Part shown: positions 16,963-25,777 of the stretch, piece after piece | How positions within the stretch are numbered: position 1 is the first letter of the stretch | Layout of the letters: each line of letters begins with the position of its first letter | Source of the DNA: Candidatus Hodarchaeota archaeon | Lineage (GTDB): Archaea > Asgardarchaeota > Heimdallarchaeia > Hodarchaeales > Hodarchaeaceae | Reading direction: 5' to 3' | Assembly (NCBI GenBank): GCA_016839815.1 | Contig: JAEOTM010000099.1 | Location: 1-61,031, forward strand | Length of the DNA stretch: 61,031 nt | The notes under the pieces: generated by a model | What the model was told of the DNA's origin: nothing | Databases searched by the model: none | What the model saw: only the letters and a program-made list of their open reading frames with translations | Program-made: the position numbers and the translations under genes

Positions 16963-17507
16963 TGAGAATTTCTACACTTTCAGAAAAAGAAATCCGTGCT
17001 GTAACTAGAACAATCAATGAATTGATAAATGAAAATGAATTAAATTCAATTCAGAAGAAATATTCTCCTATTAAGATTCGAGATCAAAGAGAGGATGTAT
17101 ACCTTTTCAAAACCTCTGAAAAATCATGGTTAAATAAGATAATAGAAGGAGGGGGGACAAAGCTCTTTTCCATTCGGGCGTATAAGGTAAAATTAGGATT
17201 TCTAATCAATCAGGAATTTAAAATCGGAATTGAATCGCTCCGTTTTGTGGCTAGATATTGTCAAAATCCAATTATTCTCTCTTCTAGACAAGTAGAACGA
17301 TTTATATATGGTAAAGACGTAGATAAGAATCTAGAGAATTCAAAAAACTACTCAACAGTAGCTTCGGAAGGTTCATTAGTTTTAGTAACAGATAAAAAGG
17401 GAATTCCAATAGGTTATGCAAGATTATACCAAAAACAAGATCGAATTCACCTGAAAAACATAATTGATATTGGAATTTATCTTCGTTCTGAGAAAACAGC
17501 GTTCTAA
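16962..17507 (+). CDS. PUA-domain protein (Nip7-like)
   Basis: This 181-residue protein has a C-terminal PUA domain (about 100-181: PIILSSRQVERFIYGKDV, EGSLVLVTDKKGIPIGYARL) and an alpha/beta pre-PUA domain before it. PUA folds bind RNA in modification and ribosome-assembly enzymes. It starts with GTG inside the stop codon of the m5C methyltransferase gene, showing translational coupling. Archaeal NOP2/Sun enzymes often have a PUA domain in the same chain or a Nip7 partner. This arrangement suggests a two-subunit enzyme, or a Nip7-type assembly factor for the large ribosomal subunit. Confidence 0.85.
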   Translation: MRISTLSEKEIRAVTRTINELINENELNSIQKKYSPIKIRDQREDVYLFKTSEKSWLNKIIEGGGTKLFSIRAYKVKLGFLINQEFKIGIESLRFVARYCQNPIILSSRQVERFIYGKDVDKNLENSKNYSTVASEGSLVLVTDKKGIPIGYARLYQKQDRIHLKNIIDIGIYLRSEKTAF

Positions 17508-17519
17508 GGGAAAAAAAGC

Positions 17520-17527
17520 TTATAAAT
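17520..17527 (+). promoter_or_regulatory. TATA box for RNase P RNA
   Basis: TTATAAAT lies about 26 nt before the first base of the P1 helix (17549) and is preceded by an A-run at 17511-17517 that could act as BRE. This spacing is typical of archaeal promoters. Confidence 0.7.
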
Positions 17528-17548
17528 GTGGATATTATTTTTGTAAAT

Positions 17549-17923
17549 TGAGCATCGAAGCAACAGCCTGACTTCGGATTTCTTAGTAAATCTGAGGAAA
17601 TTCCAGCCATTCATTCGTACCGAACAGGGATTTACTTTTTAAAAGTGAAATCTCAGTCAATCGAGAGGTTGGGCTCTGTTACAGAAACGACACGCCCTTA
17701 TTCAAATGGCGAGGATAGAGTAAGGTCTGTGGCAACACGTGACCATTCAAGCTCTTGAGGACGAATAAGGAATCGGTGAGACGAACATCCTCGGTGAATG
17801 CAAGCAGAATATTTGATCTTTTACAAGATCTAGGAGAGTTGCGCTTAGGTTGATGTCAGGAACCTAAATCGGGTGACTTATTTAGGTGAACAGAAGCTGG
17901 ATTACTCATTGGAGCGATGCTCA
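17549..17923 (+). ncRNA. rnpB: RNase P RNA (type A, archaeal)
   Basis: This is the catalytic RNA for 5' maturation of tRNA. The ends pair perfectly as helix P1: TGAGCATCG at 17549-17557 with CGATGCTCA at 17915-17923. CR-I is GAGGAAATTCCAGCC from 17594, and CR-V is AACAGAAGCTGGATTAC from 17889. Their P4 segments UCCAGC (17602-17607) and GCUGGA (17896-17901) are complementary. The conserved ACAGAAACGACACGCCC (J11/12 region) is at 17681-17697, and GGTGAGACGAAC...TCGGTGAATGCAAG at about 17775-17803 fits the CR-II/III region. P12 is short (CGCC/GGCG). The gene fills the 513-nt gap before ABCE1. Rpp21 is encoded at 54.7 kb. Confidence 0.94.
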
Positions 17924-18020
17924 TTTTCTTCTCATATCTCACTTAAAGAAAACTCAAAATACTTTAGTATAGAACTAGAAAGCTGAACTGCTCGTAAAGT
18001 TCAGGGAGCTATCACAAACA

Positions 18021-19859
18021 ATGCGAATTGTAGTTCTTAATACTGATAAATGTAAACCGAAACGCTGTGTGAAAGAATGTCGGGGTTCATGCCCGGTAGT
18101 TCGTTCTGGAACAGAAATGTTTGAATTTCCCACAGATGTATCTCAGCCAATAATCCATGAACAGTTTTGTACAGGATGTGGGATCTGTGCCCGTACATGT
18201 CGTTTTCAGGCACTCACAATAATAAATACTCCAGAAAAACTCGACAAGGATCTAACACAGCGATTTGGAAGAAATGGATTCAGTTTGTTTCGATTACCCA
18301 TAATTAAACCTAATAAAGTGAACGGATTCGTTGGCCAAAACGGGATTGGAAAATCAACTGCATTAAAAATACTCTCTGGAGATGTAATTCCAAATTTTGG
18401 TCAGCATGACAAAGAATCCTCATGGGAGACAGTAAAAGAATTTTATAAGGGTACAGAATTACAAAATTTCTTCCAGAAAATGATAGATCAAGAAATAAAA
18501 TGCATCAGAAAGCCACAAACAATTGAAAACATTCCAAAGCAAGTAAAAGGTTCCGTAAAAGAAGTTTTAAGTCGATTTGATGAAAGAAACGCACTAAATG
18601 ATCTGAAAGAAGATCTAGCATTGGACAAAATTTGGAATAGAAAAATTGCTGTTCTCTCGGGAGGAGAATTGCAAAAAGTTGCCATAGCGGTAGCTATAAC
18701 ACGAGAAGCTGATATCTATCTTTTCGATGAACCTTCGTCCTTCTTAGATATCAATGAACGTTTACGTACAGGTAGAGTTATCCGTAGTCTGATTAATGAC
18801 AAGAAAACTGTGATTGTCGTTGAACATGATTTGGCCGTACTGGATTACCTTTCCGATTATGTTACAATGTTTTATGGAAGTCCTGCGTCCTATGGAATCT
18901 GTTCACTTCCGTATTCCGAAAAAGAAGGAATTAACGTCTTCTTAGATGGATTTATTCCTTCAGAAAATATGCGATTTCGAAATTATTCCATAAAAATCAA
19001 AAAATCTTCAGAACGAACTGCAAAACTAGATTCGGATAAACTTCTAACATATGAGGATCTCTCAAAGAATTTTGATGAGAGTAAATTCTCTCTTGATATT
19101 AGAGGAGGGGCAATTCACCAAAATGAAATTATTGGAATCCTTGGCCCAAATGGCATTGGAAAAACCACTTTCATAAGAATGCTTGCTGGGTTGGAAACAC
19201 CAACATCTGGTATGGTAGAGAATCAGAAATTAGTAGGGGGTAAAGATTCAGAGGAAAACGATGATATCGAAGAATCTGTTTTACGAATCGCCTATAAGCC
19301 TCAATATATTTCTTTAGACTCGGATTTATCTGTGGAAGCTTACTTACTTCAGAAAGGAGGGTCGATTGTGGCTACTCCTCAATTCAAAAGCGAAAATATT
19401 AAAGCTTTTGGATTGGAAGGACTACTTGATCAACAAGTCCGCCATTTAAGTGGGGGAGAAAAGCAAAAAGTAGCAATAGTAGAGACTTTAGCTCAGACTG
19501 CAGATTTATACCTGTTTGATGAACCTTCGGCATTTCTATCAATTGAAGATAGGTTAAATGCGGCAAAATTGATACGGAGGATAATTCAATCGCGTCATGC
19601 GGCTGCTTTTATAGTGGAACATGATATTGTAACTCAAGATTATGTTTCTGATCGAAATATTGTATTTCTTGGAATACCGGGTGAATATGGAAGAGCTTAT
19701 GCTCCCTCGGCTGTAAGAACAGGGATGAATCGATTTTTAGGGAACTTAAAAATCACTTTCAGAAGAGATCCGAAGACAGGACGCCCAAGAGTAAATAAAT
19801 ATGATTCAAAACTCGACCGTGAACAGAAGAACCAAGGCGAGTATTATTATGAGAAGTGA
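18021..19859 (+). CDS. ABCE1/Rli1 ribosome recycling ATPase
   Basis: This 612-residue twin-ABC protein splits ribosomes after termination, working with aRF1 and aPelota. The N-terminal [4Fe-4S] domains have cysteines at 11, 16, 20 and 24 and the ferredoxin motif CTGCGICARTC (50-60). NBD1 has Walker A GQNGIGKST (105-113) and signature LSGGELQKVA. NBD2 has Walker A GPNGIGKTT (375-383) and LSGGEKQKVAI. Both have D-loop/Walker B LFDEPS. The C-terminal FRRDPKTGRPRVNK segment is also typical. The tsr3 gene overlaps its 3' end. The length is slightly above the usual 590-600. Confidence 0.97.
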   Translation: MRIVVLNTDKCKPKRCVKECRGSCPVVRSGTEMFEFPTDVSQPIIHEQFCTGCGICARTCRFQALTIINTPEKLDKDLTQRFGRNGFSLFRLPIIKPNKVNGFVGQNGIGKSTALKILSGDVIPNFGQHDKESSWETVKEFYKGTELQNFFQKMIDQEIKCIRKPQTIENIPKQVKGSVKEVLSRFDERNALNDLKEDLALDKIWNRKIAVLSGGELQKVAIAVAITREADIYLFDEPSSFLDINERLRTGRVIRSLINDKKTVIVVEHDLAVLDYLSDYVTMFYGSPASYGICSLPYSEKEGINVFLDGFIPSENMRFRNYSIKIKKSSERTAKLDSDKLLTYEDLSKNFDESKFSLDIRGGAIHQNEIIGILGPNGIGKTTFIRMLAGLETPTSGMVENQKLVGGKDSEENDDIEESVLRIAYKPQYISLDSDLSVEAYLLQKGGSIVATPQFKSENIKAFGLEGLLDQQVRHLSGGEKQKVAIVETLAQTADLYLFDEPSAFLSIEDRLNAAKLIRRIIQSRHAAAFIVEHDIVTQDYVSDRNIVFLGIPGEYGRAYAPSAVRTGMNRFLGNLKITFRRDPKTGRPRVNKYDSKLDREQKNQGEYYYEK

Positions 19860-20397
19860 AGACACTTCAAGAAATTTAATAACGCTCTATCATGCAAACC
19901 AATGTGATCGACGCAAGTGTACTGGAACCAAAGTATGGCAACTTTATAAACAGAGCAAACTCTCGAATATTGACAATTTTCGCTTTGTGAAGCGAATCTC
20001 TCAAATTCCTAGAGCCTCGATTGTACTAAATCCTCTTTCGGAGATTAAACTGACAATAAGTGATAATTCTATTTATCATCGATTTGGATTAACTGTACTT
20101 GACTGTTCATGGAATCAAGCAGAGGATATTTTTTCTCATTCATTTCCGAATTCGCGATCACTTCCACGTTTAGTGGCAGCAAATCCTGTTAATTATGGGA
20201 AACAAGCTAAATTAAGTAGTGTTGAAGCATTGGCGGCTTCATTATATATTCTAAGTAAACCTGAATTGGCAAGTAGAATACTTTCACACTTTAAATGGGG
20301 TAATCAGTTCATAAAACTCAATCAAAATCTCCTTATTGATTATTCCTCATGTACAACATCTGATGAAGTCATCCAAGTAGAAAAAGAGTATTTCTAA
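19849..20397 (+). CDS. tsr3: Tsr3 rRNA aminocarboxypropyltransferase
   Basis: Tsr3 (DUF367) adds the acp group from SAM to a conserved small-subunit rRNA nucleotide during late ribosome assembly. The N-terminal RLI-like segment LYHANQCDRRKCTGTKVW and the core (SRSLPRLVAANPVNYGKQ, LSSVEALAASLYIL, FKWGNQFIKLN) match the family closely. The frame is open from 19801, but the ATG at 19849 fits the family start and gives 182 residues. It overlaps ABCE1 by 11 nt, so the two genes are translationally coupled. The partnership of a ribosome recycler and an 18S/16S maturation enzyme occurs in other archaea. Confidence 0.93.
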   Translation: MRSEDTSRNLITLYHANQCDRRKCTGTKVWQLYKQSKLSNIDNFRFVKRISQIPRASIVLNPLSEIKLTISDNSIYHRFGLTVLDCSWNQAEDIFSHSFPNSRSLPRLVAANPVNYGKQAKLSSVEALAASLYILSKPELASRILSHFKWGNQFIKLNQNLLIDYSSCTTSDEVIQVEKEYF

Positions 20398-20522
20398 ATC
20401 AATCTCAATAGATTTCTGCGGATTGACCAAAATTCGCTTAGAAACAAATATGTTTAACTCATAATAATACTCCAATAGCCTTAAATTCCCTGATCAAAAC
20501 CTCTTTCTTGAGTGTTCGATAT

Positions 20523-20990
20523 ATGGCATCAGATAAACCTGTAAAAATTACCTTACTTGGTGTAAAGCAGTCTAAACCCGGAAATAAATTCATCTTCGTT
20601 GGTGAAACCGAAGGGTGTTCCGATTGTCGACTTCGTGGTGCTTGTTTGAAACTTGAGGAAGGTAGGGTATATGAGGTTCAAAATGTCAAAGAGACTATTC
20701 ACGTTTGTAATGTGTTTGAAGAGGGAGTGAAAACTGTAGAAATAATTGATTCCTCGTACAAGGTAAGTACAGGAGCAAAATTAGCCATAGAAGGTGCCAC
20801 TATCACTTTTACTCCAAGAGAATGTGATATCATTGAATGTCCCAATCAGTATTTTCATTGTCGCCCCTCATTCTTACCTGAAGGAGAAAAACTGAAGATC
20901 TTAGAAATTAATGAAGATTCAATGGAATGTCCTCATGGTTATCAATTGAAGCTAATTACAGCAGATAGAATAGACAACTCAAACTCATAA
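20523..20990 (+). CDS. UPF0179 family protein
   Basis: This cysteine-rich protein of 155 residues belongs to the archaeal family UPF0179, whose function is unknown. The pattern is CSDCRLRGACLKLEEG, then HVCNVFEEGVK, IECPNQYFHCRP and MECPHGYQLKLI, which give up to nine cysteines that could bind zinc or an iron-sulfur cluster. A TTG at 20508 would add five residues, but the ATG at 20523 fits the family start (ASDKPVKITLLG). It lies between tsr3 and the FKBP gene in a translation-related block, so a role in translation is possible. Confidence 0.85.
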   Translation: MASDKPVKITLLGVKQSKPGNKFIFVGETEGCSDCRLRGACLKLEEGRVYEVQNVKETIHVCNVFEEGVKTVEIIDSSYKVSTGAKLAIEGATITFTPRECDIIECPNQYFHCRPSFLPEGEKLKILEINEDSMECPHGYQLKLITADRIDNSNS

Positions 20991-21012
20991 TTACACCCCC
21001 CGAGGGAAATGC

Positions 21013-21774
21013 ATGCCCGTACTAGAAAATGAATGGATTAAAATAAACTACACAGGCCGTTTAAAAGAAAATTCAAAAGTTTTTGATACAACTCTTGAGA
21101 CTGTAGCACGTCAAGAACAAATTTTTGATGAAAAAAGAGGTTACAGCCCACTACTATGTCGAGCAGGTGATGAAAAATTTCTGATTCCTGGATTAGCAAG
21201 ACAATTGGTAGGTATGGATCTTGATAAGCCACAGACACTCGAAATTCCAGTAAAGGATGCATATGGAGATAGAGATGCCAGTAAAATTGAAATGGTTCCC
21301 ACTAAACGCCTTAGAAACGCAAATATTGATCCTCGTGTAGGAAATCGAGTACAGCTTGCAGGTAGAAGTGGAACAATCATCTGGGCAGGTGGAGGACGGA
21401 CTCGGGTAGACTATAATCATCCTCTGGCAGGTAAAGACCTGATATTTGATGTGACTATTGTTGAACAGCTTAGTGAAGTAGAAGAAATTCAAAAAGAAAT
21501 TATCTCTCGTCGTCTTACTGGAGTTAACTTAGAGGAAGTTACCATTGAAACCTCAGAAGATCCAAAAACTATCATTATTTCTCTACCAAATTATCTAATT
21601 TTTATGGAAGGACTCGCAATTGCTAAGTACACTTTAGGCACAGATCTTCATGAATTTCTTGACTTTGAAGTTGTGAAATTCCAAGATATCTTTGATTATC
21701 AGAAAAAAGAGGAGGAAGTAGCAGAGGAAGAAACTACCACGAAAGATGAGAAAAAGTCATCTGAAGAGGAGTAA
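21013..21774 (+). CDS. FKBP-type peptidyl-prolyl isomerase (long SlyD-like)
   Basis: This 253-residue prolyl isomerase and chaperone has an FKBP core (WIKINYTGRLKENSKVFDTT, LIPGLARQLVGMDLDKPQ), into which an insert-in-flap domain is placed (about 85-135: GDRDASKIEMVPTKRL to GRTRVDYNHPLAGKDLIFDV). NHPLAGK..F.V is the classic SlyD-type closing motif. Residues 155-230 form an extra C-terminal domain as in the long archaeal FKBP26 type, and the last 25 residues are a highly acidic tail. No signal peptide, so it is cytosolic. It starts 22 nt after UPF0179 on the same strand. Confidence 0.93.
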   Translation: MPVLENEWIKINYTGRLKENSKVFDTTLETVARQEQIFDEKRGYSPLLCRAGDEKFLIPGLARQLVGMDLDKPQTLEIPVKDAYGDRDASKIEMVPTKRLRNANIDPRVGNRVQLAGRSGTIIWAGGGRTRVDYNHPLAGKDLIFDVTIVEQLSEVEEIQKEIISRRLTGVNLEEVTIETSEDPKTIIISLPNYLIFMEGLAIAKYTLGTDLHEFLDFEVVKFQDIFDYQKKEEEVAEEETTTKDEKKSSEEE

Positions 21775-21842
21775 TCATTCTTTTACTTTCTTTCACACTA
21801 TTCCAAAGTAAGAAAATAAAATAGGGGGAAGAATATACCTTC

Positions 21843-22043
21843 TCATTTAGCTTTCGCTTTAATTTTAGGGACATATTTTTTGGTCCATTTGAACTTACGT
21901 GGATCACGTTTGAAGTCCAATAAGGAACGTTGACATTTACGGCTACAAAAGCGAACCAATTGTCCATTCTTTCGGACAAATGACATACCAGTTCCAGGTT
22001 CAATTTGTTTAGCACAAAAATTACACTCGTATAATCTAACCAT
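21843..22043 (-). CDS. rpl24e: Ribosomal protein L24e
   Basis: This 66-residue zinc-ribbon protein of the large subunit has CNFC near residues 7-10 and FCSRKC near 38-43, followed by FKRDPRKFKWTKKY. The open frame extends upstream to 22121, but the extra 26 residues overlap S28e and do not match the family, so the ATG at 22043 (MVRLYECNFC) is used. It is last in the L7Ae-S28e-L24e operon, which is conserved across archaea. Confidence 0.96.
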   Translation of the reverse strand: MVRLYECNFCAKQIEPGTGMSFVRKNGQLVRFCSRKCQRSLLDFKRDPRKFKWTKKYVPKIKAKAK

Positions 22044-22062
22044 TTTATCTACCTTCTTTATT

Positions 22063-22278
22063 TTATGGCCGCTTAAGATTACGGGCTTCTCGTTCTGTTT
22101 CTCGTAGCTGCAAGGTATCACCTTTTCGTACAGGTCCTTTTACATTGCGTACAATGATTCGGCCACGATCACGACCGTCTAGGACTCGGACACGGACCTG
22201 GGTGATTTCTCCAGTTACACCTGTGCGTCCAATTATCTGTAATACTTCAGCTGGAATGCTGATATTATCCTCACTCAT
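22063..22278 (-). CDS. rps28e: Ribosomal protein S28e
   Basis: This 71-residue small-subunit OB-fold protein has the family pattern [20 protein letters not shown] and [17 protein letters not shown], and ends in [14 protein letters not shown]. It sits 13 nt after L7Ae and 19 nt before L24e in the conserved operon. The length is normal. Confidence 0.97.
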   Translation of the reverse strand: MSEDNISIPAEVLQIIGRTGVTGEITQVRVRVLDGRDRGRIIVRNVKGPVRKGDTLQLRETEREARNLKRP

Positions 22279-22291
22279 TCAAGCAGGCCTC

Positions 22292-22669
22292 TTAAATTCC
22301 GGCTAGCTCCTTGATTCGGGCTGCAAGGTTATCGATTTTAGCTTTTAATTCGCCTTCATTAACAATTGAACAGCTGGCTGTCTTTACACCAAGATTGCTA
22401 GCATTTCCCAAGATTTCTTTGTTTGTTACATATAGATATGGAATCTTTTTATCCTTACACAGAAGAGGAATGTGAGCTACAATTTCTGGTGGATCAACAT
22501 CTAATGCTAAGAAAACAAGCTTTGCATCTCCGCGTTCGACACTTTTTGTTGTTTCATTTGTTCCTTTACGAATATTAGATGGATCAGCACTAACAGTTTC
22601 TAATACCGATAAAGCATCATTTTCAAGCCCTTCAGGCTGTTCATAATTTACATAGAATGGTTTACTCAT
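22292..22669 (-). CDS. rpl7ae: Ribosomal protein L7Ae
   Basis: This 125-residue kink-turn-binding protein is part of the large subunit, box C/D and H/ACA RNPs, and archaeal RNase P. The family core is visible: IRKGTNETTKSVERGDAKLV, FLALDVDPPEIVAHIPLLC and the loop-9 region LGVKTASCSIVNEGE. It is first in the operon; the 202-nt upstream gap holds the promoter. Its presence here next to rnpB is notable, since both contribute to RNase P in archaea. Confidence 0.97.
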   Translation of the reverse strand: MSKPFYVNYEQPEGLENDALSVLETVSADPSNIRKGTNETTKSVERGDAKLVFLALDVDPPEIVAHIPLLCKDKKIPYLYVTNKEILGNASNLGVKTASCSIVNEGELKAKIDNLAARIKELAGI

Positions 22670-22871
22670 TTTTAATTCGACCTCCAGGGTCTAGGATCTG
22701 AGAAATTCCACATTATCTGCAAAAGATAAGGTAAAAGTTCCCTAAATTTGGTTTTAATTCAACCCAATCCTTGGTCGGGCAAATGAATCAGCCTAAATTC
22801 ATAGATAAAAATGTTTAGCTGGATATAAATTTACATTTCGTCTTTATCCTAATTTCTACTACCTTTTATAG

Positions 22872-24008
22872 CTAATTTTGTCGAGAAGAATACTCGCCAG
22901 GATTAATTCCAAAAGCTCTTAATAATTCAGCTGTTTTTCCAGATATTATTAAAGGAACTGTTCTTAAATCATTAATGGTCTGAGATCCAGTTAAGAAACA
23001 AGCAAGGCGGATTTGATAAGTAACTTCTTCTAAGAATTTGATTGATTTCTCAATTGAATTTTCTTGTATAGCAAACAGAAATGGAATAGCCATTCCTGCT
23101 GCATCAGCTCCAAGTGCTAGAAGTTTTGCAACCTCCAAACCATTTCTTACCCCGCCCGAACCTATTATATGTCCATTGAACTGTTCTTTCGCTAGGATGG
23201 TGCTTATGGCTGTAGGGAGGCCCCAATCCCAAAAAACTTCCCCAGTATTTTTATATTTTGGATCTTCTGCTCTAATAGATTCTACCCCAGCCCATGAAGT
23301 TCCTCCTGCACCTTGAATATCAATTCCTGTAAATCCTGCTTTTTTTATTCGCACAATATCAAACTTACTAAACCCTGATCCAACTTCTTTTGCTAAAATT
23401 GGAATTGATGATGCATTTATTAGCTTTGAAACCTTATCCATTAGATCTTGAAGATTAGTATCACCCTCAGGTTGAATAGATTCTTGCAATGGATTGAAAT
23501 GAAACGCGAGCGCATCTGCATCTATCATAGAAACAATATCTTTTAAATCAACAGCAGATAATCCTTCTACAATCTGTCCTGCACCAATATTCCCAATTTT
23601 AAGTGCAGTTGGGGCATTTCTTTTGACAATCTCAAATGATTCTCGTGCTTGAGTATCCTCTAGGGCAGCTCGTTGACTACCAACACCCATTCCTATTTGC
23701 GTTTTTTCTGCTACTTGAGATAAATAATCGTTAAGTTGCTGTGCAAACGCATGACCTCCCGTCATTCCTGAGATAACTAATGGAAACTGTAATTTTTTTC
23801 CGAAAAGTTCTATAGAAAGGTCAATATCTTCCATATTGAGATCTGTAGTCGCATGATGTACAAAAGATATATCTTCCAAACCAGTAGTGATATTACGACC
23901 TTGAACATCATGCTCAAGACAAATTTGTAGATGTGCAAGTTTACGTTCAGATGTAATGGTAGTTTCTTTTTTTCCATTGATTTCATGAGGAGTAATTTTC
24001 GATTCCAT
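22872..24008 (-). CDS. fni: Type 2 isopentenyl-diphosphate isomerase
   Basis: This FMN- and NADPH-dependent enzyme (Idi-2, 378 residues) interconverts IPP and DMAPP. Motifs include KLAHLQICLEHDV (family start HL.IC), MTGGHAFAQQLN, GMGVGSQRAALED, ILAKEVGSGFSK, IDIQGAGGTSWAGVE and IIGSGGVRNGLEVAKLLALGADAAGMA, the FMN phosphate-binding region. An N-terminal extension of about 20 residues precedes the core. It lies 42 nt downstream of ubiX on the same strand and is probably in its operon. IPP isomerase serves both mevalonate branches encoded nearby. Confidence 0.97.
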   Translation of the reverse strand: MESKITPHEINGKKETTITSERKLAHLQICLEHDVQGRNITTGLEDISFVHHATTDLNMEDIDLSIELFGKKLQFPLVISGMTGGHAFAQQLNDYLSQVAEKTQIGMGVGSQRAALEDTQARESFEIVKRNAPTALKIGNIGAGQIVEGLSAVDLKDIVSMIDADALAFHFNPLQESIQPEGDTNLQDLMDKVSKLINASSIPILAKEVGSGFSKFDIVRIKKAGFTGIDIQGAGGTSWAGVESIRAEDPKYKNTGEVFWDWGLPTAISTILAKEQFNGHIIGSGGVRNGLEVAKLLALGADAAGMAIPFLFAIQENSIEKSIKFLEEVTYQIRLACFLTGSQTINDLRTVPLIISGKTAELLRAFGINPGEYSSRQN

Positions 24009-24050
24009 TCGAACTACACTTCTTAATTAATATCTTTAATTTTTATAGGC

Positions 24051-24644
24051 TTATTCTGATTCTAGGATGCTACTCCACCGTTTATATTTTTCATTGGGGA
24101 TATTGAAACAGTCTAGTACCTTACCTGAAATAAAATCGAATAAATCATTGATAGTTTTTGGTCGATGATAGAATCCAGGACTAAGAGGAAGTACTACTGC
24201 TCCGTAAATTGCGAGTTGATTTAAATTATGTAAACACGCAGGGCTTAAAGGAGTCTCCCGGATGCCAATAACTAATGGTTTTTTCATTTTCAACATGATA
24301 TCCGCTGCACGGGAGATTAAATTTCCTGTATTAGCCGTAGCAATATTACTAACCGTCTTAACAGTAGCTGGAATAACAACCATCCCATCAACGATAGTTG
24401 AACTACTGGAAATGGCTGCGTTCATGTCGTTTTCCTTATAGGTATAATCAGGTATCTTTTGAAATTCATCTAAAGAGCTAAGTGATTCTTTTTCGATCAC
24501 TTGCTTCGCCCACCTACTAATTATGACGTGAGTCTCAACATTGTGAGAGGATAGTGCTTTTACGACTTCAATGCCATAATCAATTCCAGAAGCACCTGTT
24601 AAAGCTACAATTATTTTGTTAGATTTCAAGAATCGTATCACCAA
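24051..24644 (-). CDS. ubiX: UbiX-type flavin prenyltransferase
   Basis: This 197-residue flavoprotein attaches a dimethylallyl group to FMN to make prenylated FMN, the cofactor of UbiD enzymes. Motifs are VALTGASGIDYGIEV (FMN-binding GASG), TVSNIATANTGNLISRAADI, and the active-site RETPLSPACLHNL and YHRPKTIN. The start is uncertain: TTG at 24644, GTG at 24641 or a TTG further in. It is in an operon with idi-2 and is divergent from mvaD. The UbiD-family decarboxylase at 30.3 kb is the likely user of its product. Confidence 0.95.
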   Translation of the reverse strand: MVIRFLKSNKIIVALTGASGIDYGIEVVKALSSHNVETHVIISRWAKQVIEKESLSSLDEFQKIPDYTYKENDMNAAISSSSTIVDGMVVIPATVKTVSNIATANTGNLISRAADIMLKMKKPLVIGIRETPLSPACLHNLNQLAIYGAVVLPLSPGFYHRPKTINDLFDFISGKVLDCFNIPNEKYKRWSSILESE

Positions 24645-24778
24645 TACAGAACGAATACCAGAAATTTTTATGTTTAATAAAATGCTACTACGGAAATAAC
24701 TTCATTATGAATAAATCATTTTTACAAAGACTGATTAATTAATCTTTGTTCTACATAATCTTCAAGGTATTGATGCTA

Positions 24779-25771
24779 ATGAAAGCAACTGCAATTGCAA
24801 ATTCTAATATTGCACTAGTAAAGTACTGGGGAAAAAGAAATTCTGATTTAATATTACCTTATAATTCGAGTATTTCAATGACCTTAGATTCTCTAAATAC
24901 AAAAACAACAGTTGAATTTAATAAAGAATTTTCAGATAATGAAGTGATTATTAATGGAAAGACAGTAGAAGGAGAAGAAAAGGCAAGGGTTGTCCATCAT
25001 CTTGATTTATTACAGGAATTCGTTACTGAAAAAGTATTTGCTAAGGTTAAGAGTGAAAGTAATTTTCCAAAAAAAGCGGGATTGGCCAGTTCGGCATCTG
25101 GTTTTGCAGCTCTAACATTAGCTGGAATTAAAGCTCTGGATCAAAATCTCACAACGAAAGAATTGAGTATTCTATCAAGAAGAGGAAGTGGTAGTGCCTC
25201 CAGAAGTGTACTAGGCGGATTTGTAGAGTGGAATAAGGGTTCACTACCAGATGGCTCAGATAGTCATGCAATTCAAATTGAGAAAGAAGATCATTGGCCA
25301 GAGCTCTCAATGATCGTAACCATTATATCGACAGAAGAGAAGAAGGTTTCTTCACGAGTAGGGATGAGTCAAACCGTAAAAACTTCTCCCTTTTATCCAG
25401 CCTGGCTAGATACAATAGAGTCTGATGTGGAAAAAATGAAAAAAGCTATATCGCAAAAGGATTTTGTTTTATTAGGTCAAATAGCGGAAAATAATGCTCT
25501 GAAAATGCATGCCACAATGCATACAACTGTTCCTCCTATTATTTATTGGGAATCTGGATCATTAACCATTATGAAAGAAGTAATAACACTCAGAGAAGAG
25601 GGGAAAGAGTGTTATTTTACCATGGATGCAGGCCCACAAGTTAAAATATTGTGTTTAGAAGATGATTTAGAAGTTATTAAATCACGAGTAAATAAATTAG
25701 ATGTGGTTCGAGATATCATGATTTGTCATCCAGGTAAGCAGACATCGTTAACAGATGACCATCTTTTCTGA
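24779..25771 (+). CDS. mvaD: Diphosphomevalonate decarboxylase
   Basis: This 330-residue GHMP-family enzyme performs ATP-dependent decarboxylation of mevalonate 5-diphosphate to IPP. Family markers: KATAIANSNIALVKYWGKR (the Lys in KYWGKR), LPYNSSISMTL, GLASSASGFAALT, the conserved Arg in RRGSGSASRSVLGGFVEW and the catalytic Asp in MDAGPQVKILC. These argue for true decarboxylase rather than Thermoplasma mevalonate 3-kinase. A phosphomevalonate-acting version (haloarchaeal type) cannot be excluded, but the kinase encoded 6 nt downstream supplies the diphosphate. The ATGs at 24773 and 24779 are both plausible; frame upstream of 24773 does not match. Confidence 0.95.
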   Translation: MKATAIANSNIALVKYWGKRNSDLILPYNSSISMTLDSLNTKTTVEFNKEFSDNEVIINGKTVEGEEKARVVHHLDLLQEFVTEKVFAKVKSESNFPKKAGLASSASGFAALTLAGIKALDQNLTTKELSILSRRGSGSASRSVLGGFVEWNKGSLPDGSDSHAIQIEKEDHWPELSMIVTIISTEEKKVSSRVGMSQTVKTSPFYPAWLDTIESDVEKMKKAISQKDFVLLGQIAENNALKMHATMHTTVPPIIYWESGSLTIMKEVITLREEGKECYFTMDAGPQVKILCLEDDLEVIKSRVNKLDVVRDIMICHPGKQTSLTDDHLF

Positions 25772-25777
25772 TTGTAT

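Noticed and set aside
24746..24778. N-terminal extension of mvaD from an upstream codon
   Set aside because: The 11 extra residues do not match the family, whose start is KATAIANSNIALVKYWGKR.
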